The translations under genes were made by a program, and so were the position numbers. From Siphonodentalium dalli (Eukaryota; Mollusca; Scaphopoda; Gadilida; Siphonodentaliidae), in the NCBI GenBank assembly GCA_032622095.1, contig CP136069.1, forward strand, positions 16,600,450-16,664,449: 64,000 nucleotides of DNA, in the 5' to 3' direction. The notes under the pieces are model-generated. The model saw only the letters and a program-made list of their open reading frames with translations, had not been told where the DNA came from and made no database searches. Position 1 is the first letter of the stretch. The number at the start of each line of letters is the position of its first letter. Positions 49,301-50,374 of this stretch are shown here, one piece after another.

Positions 49301-50063
49301 GATCAATGATTATATACAATGGTGACTGGCCAAAAAATTCATAAATGGCCAAAATAATTTTTGAGTTAGCGTAAAAACTAATTGAAAAGATACGAACCTC
49401 TTTGAATTTAAATTCGGCAAGTGTCTTTCTTATATTAGGTAAGAAGTATTCATTTCCGTCATGGTCCAAATCAAAACACTTCACGAACAAGTCAAAGAAG
49501 GTCACATGGAACCCGGTAGCTGCTCTGAATACCTTTATCTTCAATTCTCGTTCCACAAATTTATTAACGTCATAGTGTCCATTTATTTTTTTCCATTCGA
49601 AGAATGTCTTTAATATCAGGTAGGACAACGTTGTCATTTTGCCCTGCTGAAAATCATGACAATTTGTGATGATATAGAATGAAAAACTGAAAGGATTTTT
49701 TGATGAAGAGAAGACTTTATGAAGCTTTCGCATCATAACATTTTTATCACATGTTTTTTCCTTGAACCAGTGAGATTCTAACAACCTCAATGTGTCGGTC
49801 ATCATAGCTGGATCATCTTGAGGAACTAGCGTTTTATTCATAGTTGATGTAACCCAGTCCATCGACACCTCGGGGTTACTCCTATGTATGGAATCCATTT
49901 CTAAATTCTTTTCTGAATTTACGACACTTGAAGCAGCCGTTATAATTCCTCTGCCGCTTCCAGTGAGATTCGATTCCATCGGTTTCTCTAACTCCTCCTC
50001 TTTTGAAGCGATGGTCACTCCCCGACCTCTGCCCCTCCCACGTAGTGATGTTGCAGGAAACAT
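811..50063 (-). CDS. EXD3: EXD3 / mut-7-like 3'-5' exonuclease, 14 exons, 3' end outside window
   Basis: Fourteen minus-strand exons (listed separately) sum to 2307 nt (769 codons) with every splice phase agreeing. The family trims 3' ends of small RNAs (Drosophila Nibbler) and is needed for RNAi and transposon silencing in worms (mut-7). Seen here: RG repeats at residues 8-15; a helical N-terminal region (~95-410) that follows the order of blocks I recall from vertebrate EXD3 (..PLILQDKV.., ..LCPN.., ..KRFIEKS..); a DEDDy exonuclease core with D487 and E489 in IGIDSEW, D552 in GYGIESD, and Y654/D658 in VYGALDAF; then the start of Mut7-C (VVVDTMLQGLG, D738). All four catalytic acids and the tyrosine are present, so the enzyme is probably active. 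The start at 50063 has an in-frame stop just upstream. The rest of Mut7-C and the stop codon lie left of base 811. Family assignment is strong; the vertebrate-type symbol is by homology from memory. Confidence 0.93.
998..1081. mobile_element. Tc1/mariner-type MITE fragment
   Basis: Starts tacattaatgctctagataa and runs through 'aaccacagcagaattatggg' to '..ggaaatatggctta', the left arm of the foldback family complete at 48527-48747. The right arm is lost. Confidence 0.7.
1082..1727. other. Intron 13 sequence without gene
   Basis: No coding signal. Between about 1545 and 1727 there are two imperfect copies of 'acaacccatggctcagatat'-like sequence ending in a ggacgg tail. These look like the body of the interspersed element whose tail expanded into the satellite that follows. 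Confidence 0.5.
1728..7709. repeat. 58-bp satellite, about 100 head-to-tail copies
   Basis: The monomer begins catgtaaaccagtatacttc and continues cctatccctgcgtggatgga and cggatggacagccggacg; spacing of successive atgtaaacca sites is 58 bp (e.g. 1803, 1861). Copies are very similar. They differ mainly at one site before catg (ggacg, gggca, gggcg, ggaca, ggatg), with a few short deletions (near 4510, 7015). The array sits in EXD3 intron 13. It ends in gcgtgggggtataatt, the tail sequence of interspersed elements elsewhere in the window. Open frames on either strand are artefacts of the repeat. Confidence 0.97.
7735..8155. mobile_element. GAGGTCCCC-family MITE
   Basis: Begins aagtctgagtttagtgtgcc and ends ctcaggcttg. 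Internal 'gaggtccccagagggtgaat' and its inverse 'attcaccctctggggacctc' alternate. Flanks actaaatgc / attaaatga resemble a decayed 9-bp target duplication. It ends 37 bp from the exon 13 donor. Confidence 0.75.
8193..8362 (-). CDS. EXD3: EXD3 exon 13 (DEDDy motif III Asp, basic linker)
   Basis: Encodes (A)LDAFVLLVLYDYLCKEAGH.., completing VYGALDAF with catalytic D658, followed by a Lys-rich tail (..KTSKKQKQKNKAKSKAKTKA E) that probably is a flexible or nucleic-acid-binding linker before Mut7-C. Acceptor gcttcttccag, donor gttagt. The following intron holds the 58-bp satellite. Confidence 0.92.
8425..9300. repeat. Dispersed repeat, partly duplicated
   Basis: The stretch around 8637-8850 (..gtcggaccaaattccggatg.., ..aacatgttgataaataacat..) reappears inverted at 47395-47755, and 8830-8900 resembles 9210-9300 in tandem. 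No protein similarity seen; class unknown. Confidence 0.55.
9310..9499. mobile_element. TTAA MITE, CATGACTGGAGC subfamily
   Basis: ttaaccctttcatgactgga at the left and ctccagtcatgaaagggttt(a) at the right form a terminal inverted repeat; the right TTAA has decayed to TTTA. The internal palindrome gtgccaatgcattctctta is shared with other TTAA elements in the window. Confidence 0.85.
9841..10546. mobile_element. 'ggcataactc' interspersed element
   Basis: Opens aacaagagctatgctgggcg and ends ..tttttcaaacgggcgtataa. About four ~180-bp internal units each contain 'aaggggcataactc', 'cggaacccaaattcgaactt' and 'gttatcatccgga'. Near-copy at 14127-15098. Confidence 0.8.
10547..10890. mobile_element. 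Related tailed element fragment
   Basis: 'gggaataactccacaaaaaa', 'tcataatcgcaggt(g/a)caca' units and a ggacggacgg tail ending gcggggggtataata. The same family lies at 17275-17608 and 51658-52119. Confidence 0.65.
10959..11178 (-). CDS. EXD3: EXD3 exon 12 (DEDDy motif III, first half)
   Basis: Starts with an acidic linker (VLNMPDEDYIFAGSDDEEE, casein-kinase-2-like serine context) and continues ..GKGLSELTHNCLGKPLNK and SNWERRPLRQTQIVYG. 'GLS.L....LG.PL.K..Q.SNW.RRPL...Q..Y' is diagnostic of EXD3/mut-7 and RNase D-like enzymes. Y654 is the motif III tyrosine. Acceptor tgtatctgaag is weak in pyrimidines; donor gtaagt is strong. Confidence 0.93.
11179..12120. other. Intron 11, no feature recognised
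   Basis: The 942-bp intron between exons 12 and 11. A 165-codon minus-strand frame runs through 11549-12046, but it shows no family resemblance, has no matching splice context and sits inside an intron of a strong gene model. Confidence 0.6.
12121..12230 (-). CDS. EXD3: EXD3 exon 11 (DEDD motif II)
   Basis: Encodes (G)YGIESDFQMFIKTFPMMKEP then LSQLKRVVDIADVAKV. With exon 10 it restores KLGYGIESD, motif II, with catalytic D552. Acceptor ccttttatgacag, donor gtaagc, phase 0 out. The acceptor region is present three times in tandem (67-bp unit, 12209-12409). Confidence 0.92.
12209..12409. repeat. 67-bp tandem triplication covering the exon 11 acceptor
   Basis: Three copies of a unit starting aaatcactctctatgcc at 12209, 12276 and 12343. 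The first overlaps the first 22 bases of exon 11 plus its acceptor; the two upstream copies carry atgatag|gttatgg, intact decoy acceptors. Confidence 0.93.
12451..12618. mobile_element. Tc1/mariner-type foldback MITE
   Basis: tacagtaatgccctaagtaa at the left and ttacttagggcattactgta at the right, with TA target duplication and a nearly complete hairpin. The centre is partly deleted. Confidence 0.87.
12678..12764. mobile_element. GAGGTCCCC-family MITE fragment
   Basis: gcagaatgaggtcaccagca.. facing ..ctctggggacctcattctgc. Both outer termini are missing. Confidence 0.65.
13036..13265. mobile_element. GAGGTCCCC-family MITE fragment
   Basis: Starts caagactgcaaacaatgtgt and contains 'gaggtcccaaaaaggtgaat' facing 'ccccctctggggatctcatt', then the second module 'cttctgggaagtatctatag'. 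The 3' half is replaced by a mariner MITE fragment. Confidence 0.65.
13266..13377. mobile_element. Tc1/mariner-type MITE, right half
   Basis: 'gagagctttccgatgaatgg' through 'caacaagccatatttccgac' to 'gggcattactgta'. Left arm absent. Confidence 0.7.
13476..13915. mobile_element. GAGGTCCCC-family MITE, full length
   Basis: aagcctgcaaatagtgtcag at one end and gctataatcaggcctg at the other. It has two palindromic gaggtccccagaggg modules and a central 'cttctgcaaattaagggata' module, the same order as 27728-28092 and 36919-37362. Confidence 0.8.
14127..15098. mobile_element. 'ggcataactc' interspersed element, long copy
   Basis: Starts aacaagagctacgctgggcg and ends tttttcaaaagggcgtataa. It has five or more ~180-bp units as in 9841-10546, then a tail rich in cggacgcccgg. 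Confidence 0.82.
15099..16301. other. Intron 10 sequence without gene
   Basis: No coding signal in either strand. It contains half of a TTAA MITE (15726-15833). The short open frames at 15537-16310 show no recognisable protein. Confidence 0.5.
15726..15833. mobile_element. Half of a CAGTGC-type TTAA MITE
   Basis: Matches the right half of the complete element at 50178-50374, from agagctctttccatcaatgt to ggcactgaaagggttaa. The left arm is gone. Confidence 0.8.
16302..16553. mobile_element. GAGGTCCCC-family MITE with perfect 9-bp TSD
   Basis: aagccttgaaatagtgtgtc ... cactatttcaaggcttg, flanked by gatgatcac at 16293-16301 and 16554-16562. A short form with just the two palindromic modules. The 9-bp duplication fits Mutator-like transposition better than hAT (8) or mariner (TA). 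Confidence 0.9.
16837..17236. mobile_element. TTAA MITE, ACCCAACAG subfamily
   Basis: ttaaccctttacccaacaga at the left, gttgggtaaagggttaa at the right. Two copies of the shared palindrome (gtgccaatgcattctctta.. / ..agagaatgcattggc) enclose a T-rich spacer. Confidence 0.9.
17275..17608. mobile_element. Tailed 'aataactc' element fragment
   Basis: 'aaaaaatcggacagacgtca', 'aatcgcaggtgcacaggttc' and a tail 'ccccgccccacaactttgtt'. Same family as 51658-52119. It ends 64 bp from the exon 10 donor. Confidence 0.6.
17673..17809 (-). CDS. EXD3: EXD3 exon 10
   Basis: Encodes (R)IALIQLAVFDQVYLIDTIS.. to ..HLLFCDENVLKL(G). The 'ALIQLA....VYLID' strand-strand-Asp pattern is the beta core of the DEDD fold between motifs I and II. 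Acceptor atatttcttccag, donor gtaagt; phases agree with exons 9 and 11. The acceptor and the first ~60 bases of the exon form the first unit of an 86-bp tandem array extending upstream. Confidence 0.93.
17744..18449. repeat. 86-bp tandem array, exon 10 edge plus acceptor, 8 units
   Basis: The first unit is the 5' part of exon 10 itself. Seven further units upstream repeat 'ctgtatgagggctatcctgg' with the acceptor (minus ttcttccag|gatagccc) and intron 'gtcagtgagtttattaaggc'. The copies lack 11 bp (gtatcaatgag) present in the exon, so their exon-like part is out of frame. Two units carry an extra gaa. Confidence 0.95.
18461..18705. mobile_element. TTAA MITE, CATGACTGGAGC subfamily
   Basis: ttaacgcttccatgactgga at the left, tcatcaaagggttaa at the right, shared palindromic core between. 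It lies 12 bp from the end of the 86-bp array. Confidence 0.82.
18735..19134 (-). mobile_element. tRNA-derived SINE
   Basis: The minus-strand head 19134-19063 is 72 nt with an A box (tagctcagttggtaagtgg) and a B box (gggttcgatcc), the size and layout of a tRNA, but the 3' acceptor strand does not pair with GGAGCAG. The body continues to about 18735 with an 83-codon open frame of no known family. Class by structure; subfamily not determined. Confidence 0.65.
19390..19757. mobile_element. GAGGTCCCC-family MITE, truncated
   Basis: 'tgtgtctgatatttgcagaa', 'gaggtccccagaggatgaat', central 'cttctgcaaattaggcgata', then 'gaggtctccagagggtgaat', breaking off after 'ggtgatgctagcccac'. Confidence 0.7.
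19844..20064. mobile_element. Degenerate TTAA MITE
   Basis: ataacccttccatgactgaa at the left and aatgaaagggtga at the right, with gtgcattctcttatatatgc inside. Both termini are mutated. Confidence 0.65.
20102..22182. mobile_element. 2.1-kb TIR element with accgcggt subterminal repeats
   Basis: Left end taagcgacctgttttaacga, right end tcgttaaacaggtcgctta; TA repeated at both edges (20100-20101, 22183-22184). accgcggt-type motifs cluster in both ends (20136-20215, 21955-22150). The middle ~1.7 kb is unlike the surroundings (more CG, cryptic frames up to 101 codons) with no transposase motif I recognise, so it is probably non-autonomous. Confidence 0.8.
22289..22350 (-). CDS. EXD3: EXD3 exon 9 (DEDD motif I)
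   Basis: A 62-nt exon, PGTVIGIDSEWKPSLGGLPC, plus AG of a split Arg codon. It carries exonuclease motif I: D487 and E489 in IGIDSEW, the two metal-binding acids of DEDD exonucleases. Acceptor ttcttcttttgtag, donor gtattg. Confidence 0.92.
22351..23182. other. Intron 8, left part, no feature recognised
   Basis: AT-rich; a short (at)n stretch near 22925-22945. No coding signal or repeat edge found. Confidence 0.5.
23183..23740. mobile_element. 'ggccataactc' element, diverged copy
   Basis: aacaagaggtacgctgtcgc start; two 'aaaagggccataactctgg' units; tail 'gacttcaagtcgggggcata'. Related to, but diverged from, 9841-10546. Confidence 0.7.
23936..24143 (-). CDS. EXD3: EXD3 exon 8 (residues 410-479)
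   Basis: Encodes an Ala/Asn/Ser-rich acidic linker (..EENWEDDCFTADEMQ) followed by HYYKLTLPENSIKMVDTIEK and LHKCLDRLTV. The 'YY.L.LP...(V/I)..V.....L' block is the family signature just ahead of the exonuclease core. Phase 2 in, phase 0 out. I chose acceptor atcaaatctag at 24144; an alternative AG 13 bases further in (..gacacag) would need a different upstream phase. A TTAA MITE starts 23 bp upstream of the acceptor. Confidence 0.85.
24167..24430. mobile_element. TTAA MITE, GAGTGCCAG subfamily
   Basis: ttaaccctttgagtgccagg and cctggcactcaaagggttaa are inverted ends with intact TTAA. It contains the shared palindrome gcgaatcgaccataggtcgc and a T-rich spacer. It begins 23 bp upstream of the exon 8 acceptor. 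Confidence 0.92.
24523..24800. mobile_element. hAT-like 'cagggtttccgct' element fragment
   Basis: 'cagggtttcagccaggggaa', 'atgagtccgtattggggaaa' and 'actgaaaagtagccatttcc' are shared with 30603-30840 and partly with the complete element at 53510-54496. The right end is not found. Confidence 0.65.
25300..25329 (+). repeat. Poly(C) tract, 30 C
   Basis: Thirty uninterrupted cytosines followed by tcccctcc. Can form i-motif / G-quadruplex structures and is prone to sequencing error, so the exact length is uncertain. Confidence 0.9.
25640..25828 (+). other. Exon-like open segment, unassigned
   Basis: The plus-strand frame reads ..GTPVLDFGSGNFTNDRCPEQ.. then ..FTLWQFTDVKIK and meets a possible donor (AAG|gtaaca) at 25827. 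Composition looks protein-like, faintly like the C-terminal part of GH25 lysozymes, but no decisive motif is visible and the upstream acceptor is weak. It lies in intron 7 of EXD3, antisense to it. May be a gene fragment or chance. Confidence 0.25.
25836..26246. mobile_element. Tailed element, complete copy (aacaagaggtgtgcactcga)
   Basis: Starts aacaagaggtgtgcactcga, contains 'gaaatcggttcata' cores, a ggacggacgg tail and the hairpin ccccccattttcttcgaaag / tgggggtataat. Same family as 1-434 and 38407-38804. Confidence 0.8.
26247..26629. other. Intron 7 sequence, no gene
   Basis: Contains 'caaagggccataactctcat' and 'aaatccaaattctaacttaa', a worn fragment of the ggcataactc family; nothing else seen. 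Confidence 0.45.
26640..27310 (-). repeat. 81-bp tandem array, 8 copies, open as 27-residue repeats
   Basis: The unit begins gatggatggatggaacccat; successive starts are 81 bp apart (26648, 26729...). Because 81 is a multiple of three, the minus frame stays open through all copies (ISDMLMNHQEGRAIHMKWVP-type unit). Each unit also holds a ccatccatcag|atttcag acceptor-like string. Exon 7 to exon 8 phase (2 to 2) puts a stop in this sequence, so it is not an EXD3 exon. Confidence 0.9.
27544..27701 (-). CDS. EXD3: EXD3 exon 7 (residues 358-409)
   Basis: Encodes GTISDNDVLQQELVESL.. to ..EEAARWALKLGL.. and ..NVIPIRDQLK, ending with two bases (phase 2). The '(L)QQ.LV..L....E.AA.WAL.L.L' pattern matches the helical repeat before the exonuclease domain in EXD3. 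Acceptor attatttcag, donor gtaagc. A MITE terminus lies 26 bp upstream of the acceptor. Confidence 0.88.
27728..28092. mobile_element. GAGGTCCCC-family MITE
   Basis: aagcctgcaaatagtgtgtc at the left and cacactatatgaggct at the right, with the central 'cccctaatttgcagaagata' module. The left end lies 26 bp upstream of the exon 7 acceptor. Confidence 0.8.
28283..29431. mobile_element. TIR element with 35-bp subterminal tandem repeats
   Basis: Left actctcgtgtctggaataaa, right tttattccagacacaagagt, TA at both edges. The left arm is followed by about eleven copies of a 35-bp unit (28311-28712), ataagtgcagggtggaaaaa + cctaccaaaattaat, which itself resembles the terminus; the right end has two diverged copies. 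The middle ~600 bp has no recognised protein. Confidence 0.75.
28311..28712. repeat. 35-bp tandem repeat, about 11 copies
   Basis: Near-identical units; the two outermost units differ (cgaccag, caaccag instead of ctaccaa), a pattern expected if the array grew from its centre. Confidence 0.93.
29534..29736. mobile_element. Tc1/mariner-type foldback MITE
   Basis: tacagtaatgccctaagtaa ... ttagagcgttactgta with TA duplication. The two arms pair almost throughout (..ggaaatatggcttgttgcca / tggcaacaagccatatttcc..). Confidence 0.9.
30065..30317. mobile_element. GAGGTCCCC-family MITE with 9-bp TSD
   Basis: aagccttgaaatagcgtgtc ... ccctatttcaaggcgtg, flanked by tccctctcc at 30056-30064 and 30318-30326. 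Almost a perfect palindrome around 'ctgctgaggtgtaagcag'. Confidence 0.9.
30603..30840. mobile_element. hAT-like 'cagggtttccgct' element fragment
   Basis: cagggtttccgctaggggga left terminus; internal sequence shared with 24523-24800 ('cgatcatttccgtgggtgca', 'gttgatggtatcca'). Right terminus not present. Confidence 0.65.
30922..31016 (+). other. Exon-like segment with strong acceptor, unassigned
   Basis: The strong plus-strand acceptor cctcccttcttcttcacacag at 30921 opens a frame FYYVGNGHRAYVDDVIYVID then SNVMKANMKRK and a TAA at 31014-31016. It could be the terminal exon of a gene nested on the plus strand inside EXD3 intron 6, or a captured exon. The last 52 bases, stop codon included, are tandemly copied downstream. 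No family recognised. Confidence 0.35.
30961..31333. repeat. 52-bp tandem array, about 7 copies
   Basis: The unit starts catttacgtcatcgatagca and ends aatatgaaaaggaaataa; the first copy is the end of the exon-like segment. Copies are more than 95% alike, suggesting recent growth. Confidence 0.93.
31415..31782. mobile_element. Two abutting Tc1/mariner-type MITEs
   Basis: Copy one runs 31415-31604 and copy two 31604-31782, sharing the junction 'cttagggcattacagcagaa'. Each is a foldback of aaccacagcagaattatggg and its complement. The second lacks its own left terminus, so it may be a tandem duplication, not a second insertion. Confidence 0.85.
32050..32190. repeat. 21-bp tandem repeat beside exon 6
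   Basis: About seven imperfect units of ggtattcagttcacaatctc-a, ending about 20 bp from the exon 6 donor. Confidence 0.85.
32211..32249 (-). CDS. EXD3: EXD3 exon 6 (13-codon micro-exon)
   Basis: A 39-nt phase-0 micro-exon, KSMSPDSFAEMVM, between acceptor tttttcgcatccag and donor gtaagt. It continues KRFIE from exon 5 to give the family motif '(K/R)RF(V/I)EKS(L/M)S'. A 21-bp tandem repeat (32050-32190) begins about 20 bp past the donor. Confidence 0.82.
32315..32540. mobile_element. CCCTGCAGGGAG-type palindromic element, incomplete
   Basis: 'ccattaccctgcagggagcc' at the left, then 'catgtttgtctggggctctg', then the shared palindrome gcgaggcgacctatggtcga. It is repeated almost exactly at 55263-55502. 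No matching right terminus. Confidence 0.7.
32692..33465. mobile_element. 'gcataactc' element, copy plus partial second copy
   Basis: aacaagagcacgctgtcggg start; 'gttatcatccggaaac' units; ends 'ttttttcaaatgggtgtata' at 33160; the second half is repeated at 33335-33465 ('ccatttacataatacgaccg'). Confidence 0.75.
33497..33711. mobile_element. Tc1/mariner-type foldback MITE
   Basis: tacagtaatgccctacataa ... attatttagggcattactg; the arms pair through 'ggatttagtcagaaatatgg'. Confidence 0.88.
33923..34047. mobile_element. Tc1/mariner-type MITE, right-truncated
   Basis: tacagtaatgccctaaataa left terminus; after the loop (gagctttccgatgaatggca) the right arm is lost. Confidence 0.8.
34319..34392 (-). 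CDS. EXD3: EXD3 exon 5
   Basis: A 74-nt exon encoding (D)LCPNITNARAAGAVRYLLYK followed by RFIE. Its first two bases complete an Asp codon with exon 4. Acceptor atttttcag, donor gtgaga. The LCPN and (H/Y)KRF(V/I)E blocks are characteristic of EXD3. The other two frames have stops, which supports the assignment. Confidence 0.9.
34611..34850. mobile_element. TTAA MITE, GAGTGCCAG subfamily
   Basis: ttaaccctttgagtgccagg ... cctggcactcaaagggttaa with intact TTAA. Inverted relative to the copy at 24167-24430. Confidence 0.92.
34856..35093. mobile_element. GAGGTCCCC-family MITE, left part
   Basis: 'gtagaatgaggttgccagag' through 'cttaggcataatcttctctg' to 'gcccaatgggtgaacat', where a hAT element interrupts it; a short continuation follows at 36207 ('gtgaacatcagacctg'). 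Confidence 0.7.
35094..36206. mobile_element. hAT-type element, 1.1 kb, 8-bp TSD
   Basis: Ends tagggctggacgatattaac and gaaaccgcccagcacta; target duplication gtgaacat at 35086-35093 and 36207-36214. Subterminal 'aaccgcg' and 'gacgatatt' repeats. A 92-codon minus frame (35459-35737) has no transposase motif. Confidence 0.88.
36207..36918. other. Intron 4 sequence, no gene
   Basis: Apart from a short continuation of the interrupted MITE, no coding signal or repeat edge recognised. Confidence 0.45.
36919..37362. mobile_element. GAGGTCCCC-family MITE, full length
   Basis: aagcctgattatagtgtgtc ... accataatcaggcttg. Flanks attaatgcc / gtcaatgca are compatible with a worn 9-bp duplication. The right end is 15 bp from the exon 4 donor. 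Confidence 0.82.
37378..37475 (-). CDS. EXD3: EXD3 exon 4
   Basis: A 98-nt exon giving QTKVPNVKKEKMKKKILSKL and then AIRLMKLYDIPQ. It enters with one base and leaves with one base (phase 2 in, phase 1 out), as exons 3 and 5 require. The acceptor is ttttttccag and the donor gtaagt. It matches the family segment ending '..YG(V/I)..LCPN' once joined to exon 5. It is very lysine-rich (a basic helix). A GAGGTCCCC-type MITE ends about 15 bp beyond the donor. Confidence 0.88.
37476..38406. other. Intron 3 sequence, no gene
   Basis: AT-rich, no coding signal; 'atttcgggtttaaccttgtt' and neighbours are unremarkable. Confidence 0.45.
38407..38804. mobile_element. Tailed element (aacaagaggtgtgcactcga), tail interrupted
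   Basis: Near-copy of 25836-26246. Its hairpin tail is split: ccccccatttt at 38799 and cttcgatagtgggggtata at 43989, with the 5.1-kb element and its flanks between. Confidence 0.8.
38819..43942. mobile_element. 5.1-kb element with ~155-bp terminal inverted repeats
   Basis: The left arm gacttattcaaaccagatac.. to about 38973 matches the right arm ..gtatctggtttgaataagtc (43788-43942) in reverse complement, including 'gcgcatgcgcaacgaaactt'. The interior differs in composition from the host and has frames only up to 163 codons (40859-41350, plus) with no recognised domain. Near the right end (43591-43690) both termini recur facing outward around a 57-bp spacer. Superfamily unknown. Confidence 0.8.
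40727..40851. mobile_element. Small palindromic MITE
   Basis: agccctcataattggctacg ... aaaccatctgaattaaaagggct. Second copy at 61049-61170. Inserted within the 5.1-kb element. Confidence 0.75.
44011..45216. mobile_element. hAT-type element, 1.2 kb, 8-bp TSD
   Basis: Ends tagtgatgtaccgattatcg and ccgtatcgttacatcacta; target duplication gtataatt at 44003-44010 and 45217-45224. 'atcggtatcgg' repeats at both ends. No intact transposase. Confidence 0.9.
45588..45713. mobile_element. GAGGTCCCC-family MITE, short form
   Basis: aagccttgattgaggtcccc ... actataatcaggcttg; flanks taacaaacc (45579-45587) and tatcaaacc (45714-45722), a 9-bp duplication with one mismatch. Confidence 0.85.
45714..46079. 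repeat. Tandem copies of the exon 3 donor edge
   Basis: The end of exon 3 with its donor (minus ..gacgtcatcag|gtt) recurs in a 67-bp-shifted second copy (from 45943) and a third copy (45714-45743 plus 45901-45942) split by a small TIR element at 45744-45900. Confidence 0.88.
45744..45900. mobile_element. Small TIR element inside the third exon-3 copy
   Basis: atgggagcaaattac and gttaatttgctccctg face each other; tttttgtg stands on both sides (8-bp duplication). About 157 bp, no coding. Confidence 0.7.
46013..46152 (-). CDS. EXD3: EXD3 exon 3 (residues 241-287)
   Basis: Encodes ILVPLILQDKVNMVENYV.. to ..HYCDRGTKMDDVI, one of the best conserved N-terminal blocks of EXD3 (PLxLQDKV..VExYV.G.PDLQ). 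Phase 0 in, phase 2 out; acceptor ttggtag, donor gtttgt. Both edges lie in tandem duplications: the acceptor edge is repeated as a 38-bp pair (46134-46209) and the donor edge as about three copies (45714-46079). Confidence 0.88.
46134..46209. repeat. 38-bp tandem pair containing the exon 3 acceptor
   Basis: Two exact copies of gtatcaaaggaaccaatatc + taccaaattataaagtgt. The lower copy holds the first 19 bases of exon 3 and its acceptor; the other is a decoy acceptor. Confidence 0.95.
46211..46426. mobile_element. Tc1/mariner-type foldback MITE
   Basis: tacagtaatgccctaaataa ... ttatttagggaattactgta with TA edges, directly beside the 38-bp tandem pair. Confidence 0.88.
46503..46750. mobile_element. 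Triplicated TTAA MITE end
   Basis: ttaaccatttaatgacggga followed by three ~95-bp repeats of 'gctgcgctggtgcagcattt' plus 'gtgccagtgcattctctta'. Only left-arm material; no right end. Confidence 0.7.
46842..46895 (-). CDS. EXD3: EXD3 exon 2 (18 codons)
   Basis: A 54-nt phase-0 exon, ACQFATKLQLQQHFKIDE, too short for ORF listings. The acceptor is ttttttttgtttcag and the donor gtttgt. It joins exon 1 and exon 3 to recreate the family block '..EA..AT.L.LQ..F..E.ILVPLILQDKV'. A TTAA-flanked MITE begins only 27 bp upstream of its acceptor. Confidence 0.88.
46923..47355. mobile_element. TTAA MITE, ACCCAACAG subfamily
   Basis: ttaaccctttacccaacaga ... tttgttgggtaaagggttaa with intact TTAA. It begins 27 bp upstream of the exon 2 acceptor. 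An internal 'aagaatgtaagaaaaa' stretch is expanded relative to 16837-17236. Confidence 0.92.
47395..47755. repeat. Dispersed repeat, inverted relative to 8425-9000
   Basis: Shares 'ttatcaacatgttgttcaa', 'catcttcatccg' and 'aatttggtccgagagcgtct' with the reverse complement of 8640-8850. Confidence 0.6.
47756..48526. other. Intron 1 sequence, no gene
   Basis: AT-rich. The stretch 48000-48480 has a diverged relative at 48770-49260 ('gtctttacttcatc', 'aacaacccaacacaaattga'-type strings in both), so an old duplication of ~480 bp flanks the MITE at 48527-48747. Confidence 0.5.
48527..48747. mobile_element. Tc1/mariner-type foldback MITE, best copy
   Basis: tacagtaataccctattaaa ... attacttagggcattactgta. 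Arms pair through 'aaccacagcagaattatggg', 'taacttttcaggatttagtc' and 'ggaaatatggc'; loop near 'ctctcggggaaag'. TA at both edges. Confidence 0.92.
48748..49397. other. Intron 1, proximal part, no gene
   Basis: Diverged second copy of the 48000-48480 segment; nothing else seen. Confidence 0.45.
49398..50063 (-). CDS. EXD3: EXD3 exon 1 (initiator exon, residues 1-222)
   Basis: The exon opens with MFPATSLRGRGRGRG, preceded in frame by a TGA stop, and ends in phase 0 at ..FKFKE with donor gttcgt. The first ~90 residues are polar, low complexity and RG/S/E-rich. From about residue 95 it becomes the helical N-terminal domain typical of the family (..LFVKCFDLDHDGNEYFLPNIRK..). The arginine-glycine repeat is not in the vertebrate protein as I remember it. 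At 222 codons this is by far the largest exon; the others are 39-220 nt. Confidence 0.9.
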
Positions 50064-50177
50064 TGAATTGATTTCTCAGCCCAATTATGTTCTAAAATCA
50101 ACAAGAAGATGTTTGAGAAACAAAGAAGGAACATTCATATAGCGGTAACTAGAGGTGGGACTGTCCCAGGGGGACTA
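50064..50177 (-). promoter_or_regulatory. EXD3 5' leader / promoter-proximal region
   Basis: Immediately upstream of the start codon, with a stop in frame. No TATA box or clear initiator is visible. Minus 'gttgattttag' at 50096 could be a 5'-UTR splice acceptor. A TTAA MITE starts 115 bp from the ATG, so the transcription start is either within this strip, in the MITE, or in a distant 5' exon. Confidence 0.4.
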
Positions 50178-50374
50178 TTAACCCTTTCAGTGCTAAGTCC
50201 GATTTTTGTATCAACCCATAAATATATTGATTATAATAATGTGATACATTGATGGAAAGAGCTCTTAGAGCTCTTTCCATCAATGTATCACATTATTATA
50301 ATCAATAAATTTTGAAAAATTATCAAGGAAATATGGGTTGATATAAAAATCGGACTTGGCACTGAAAGGGTTAA
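50178..50374. mobile_element. TTAA MITE, CAGTGC subfamily, complete
   Basis: ttaaccctttcagtgctaag ... gacttggcactgaaagggtt-aa with intact TTAA. The centre is a perfect foldback (tgatggaaagagctcttaga / tctaagagctctttccatca). It lacks the gtgccaatgcattc core of the other TTAA elements. Confidence 0.93.
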
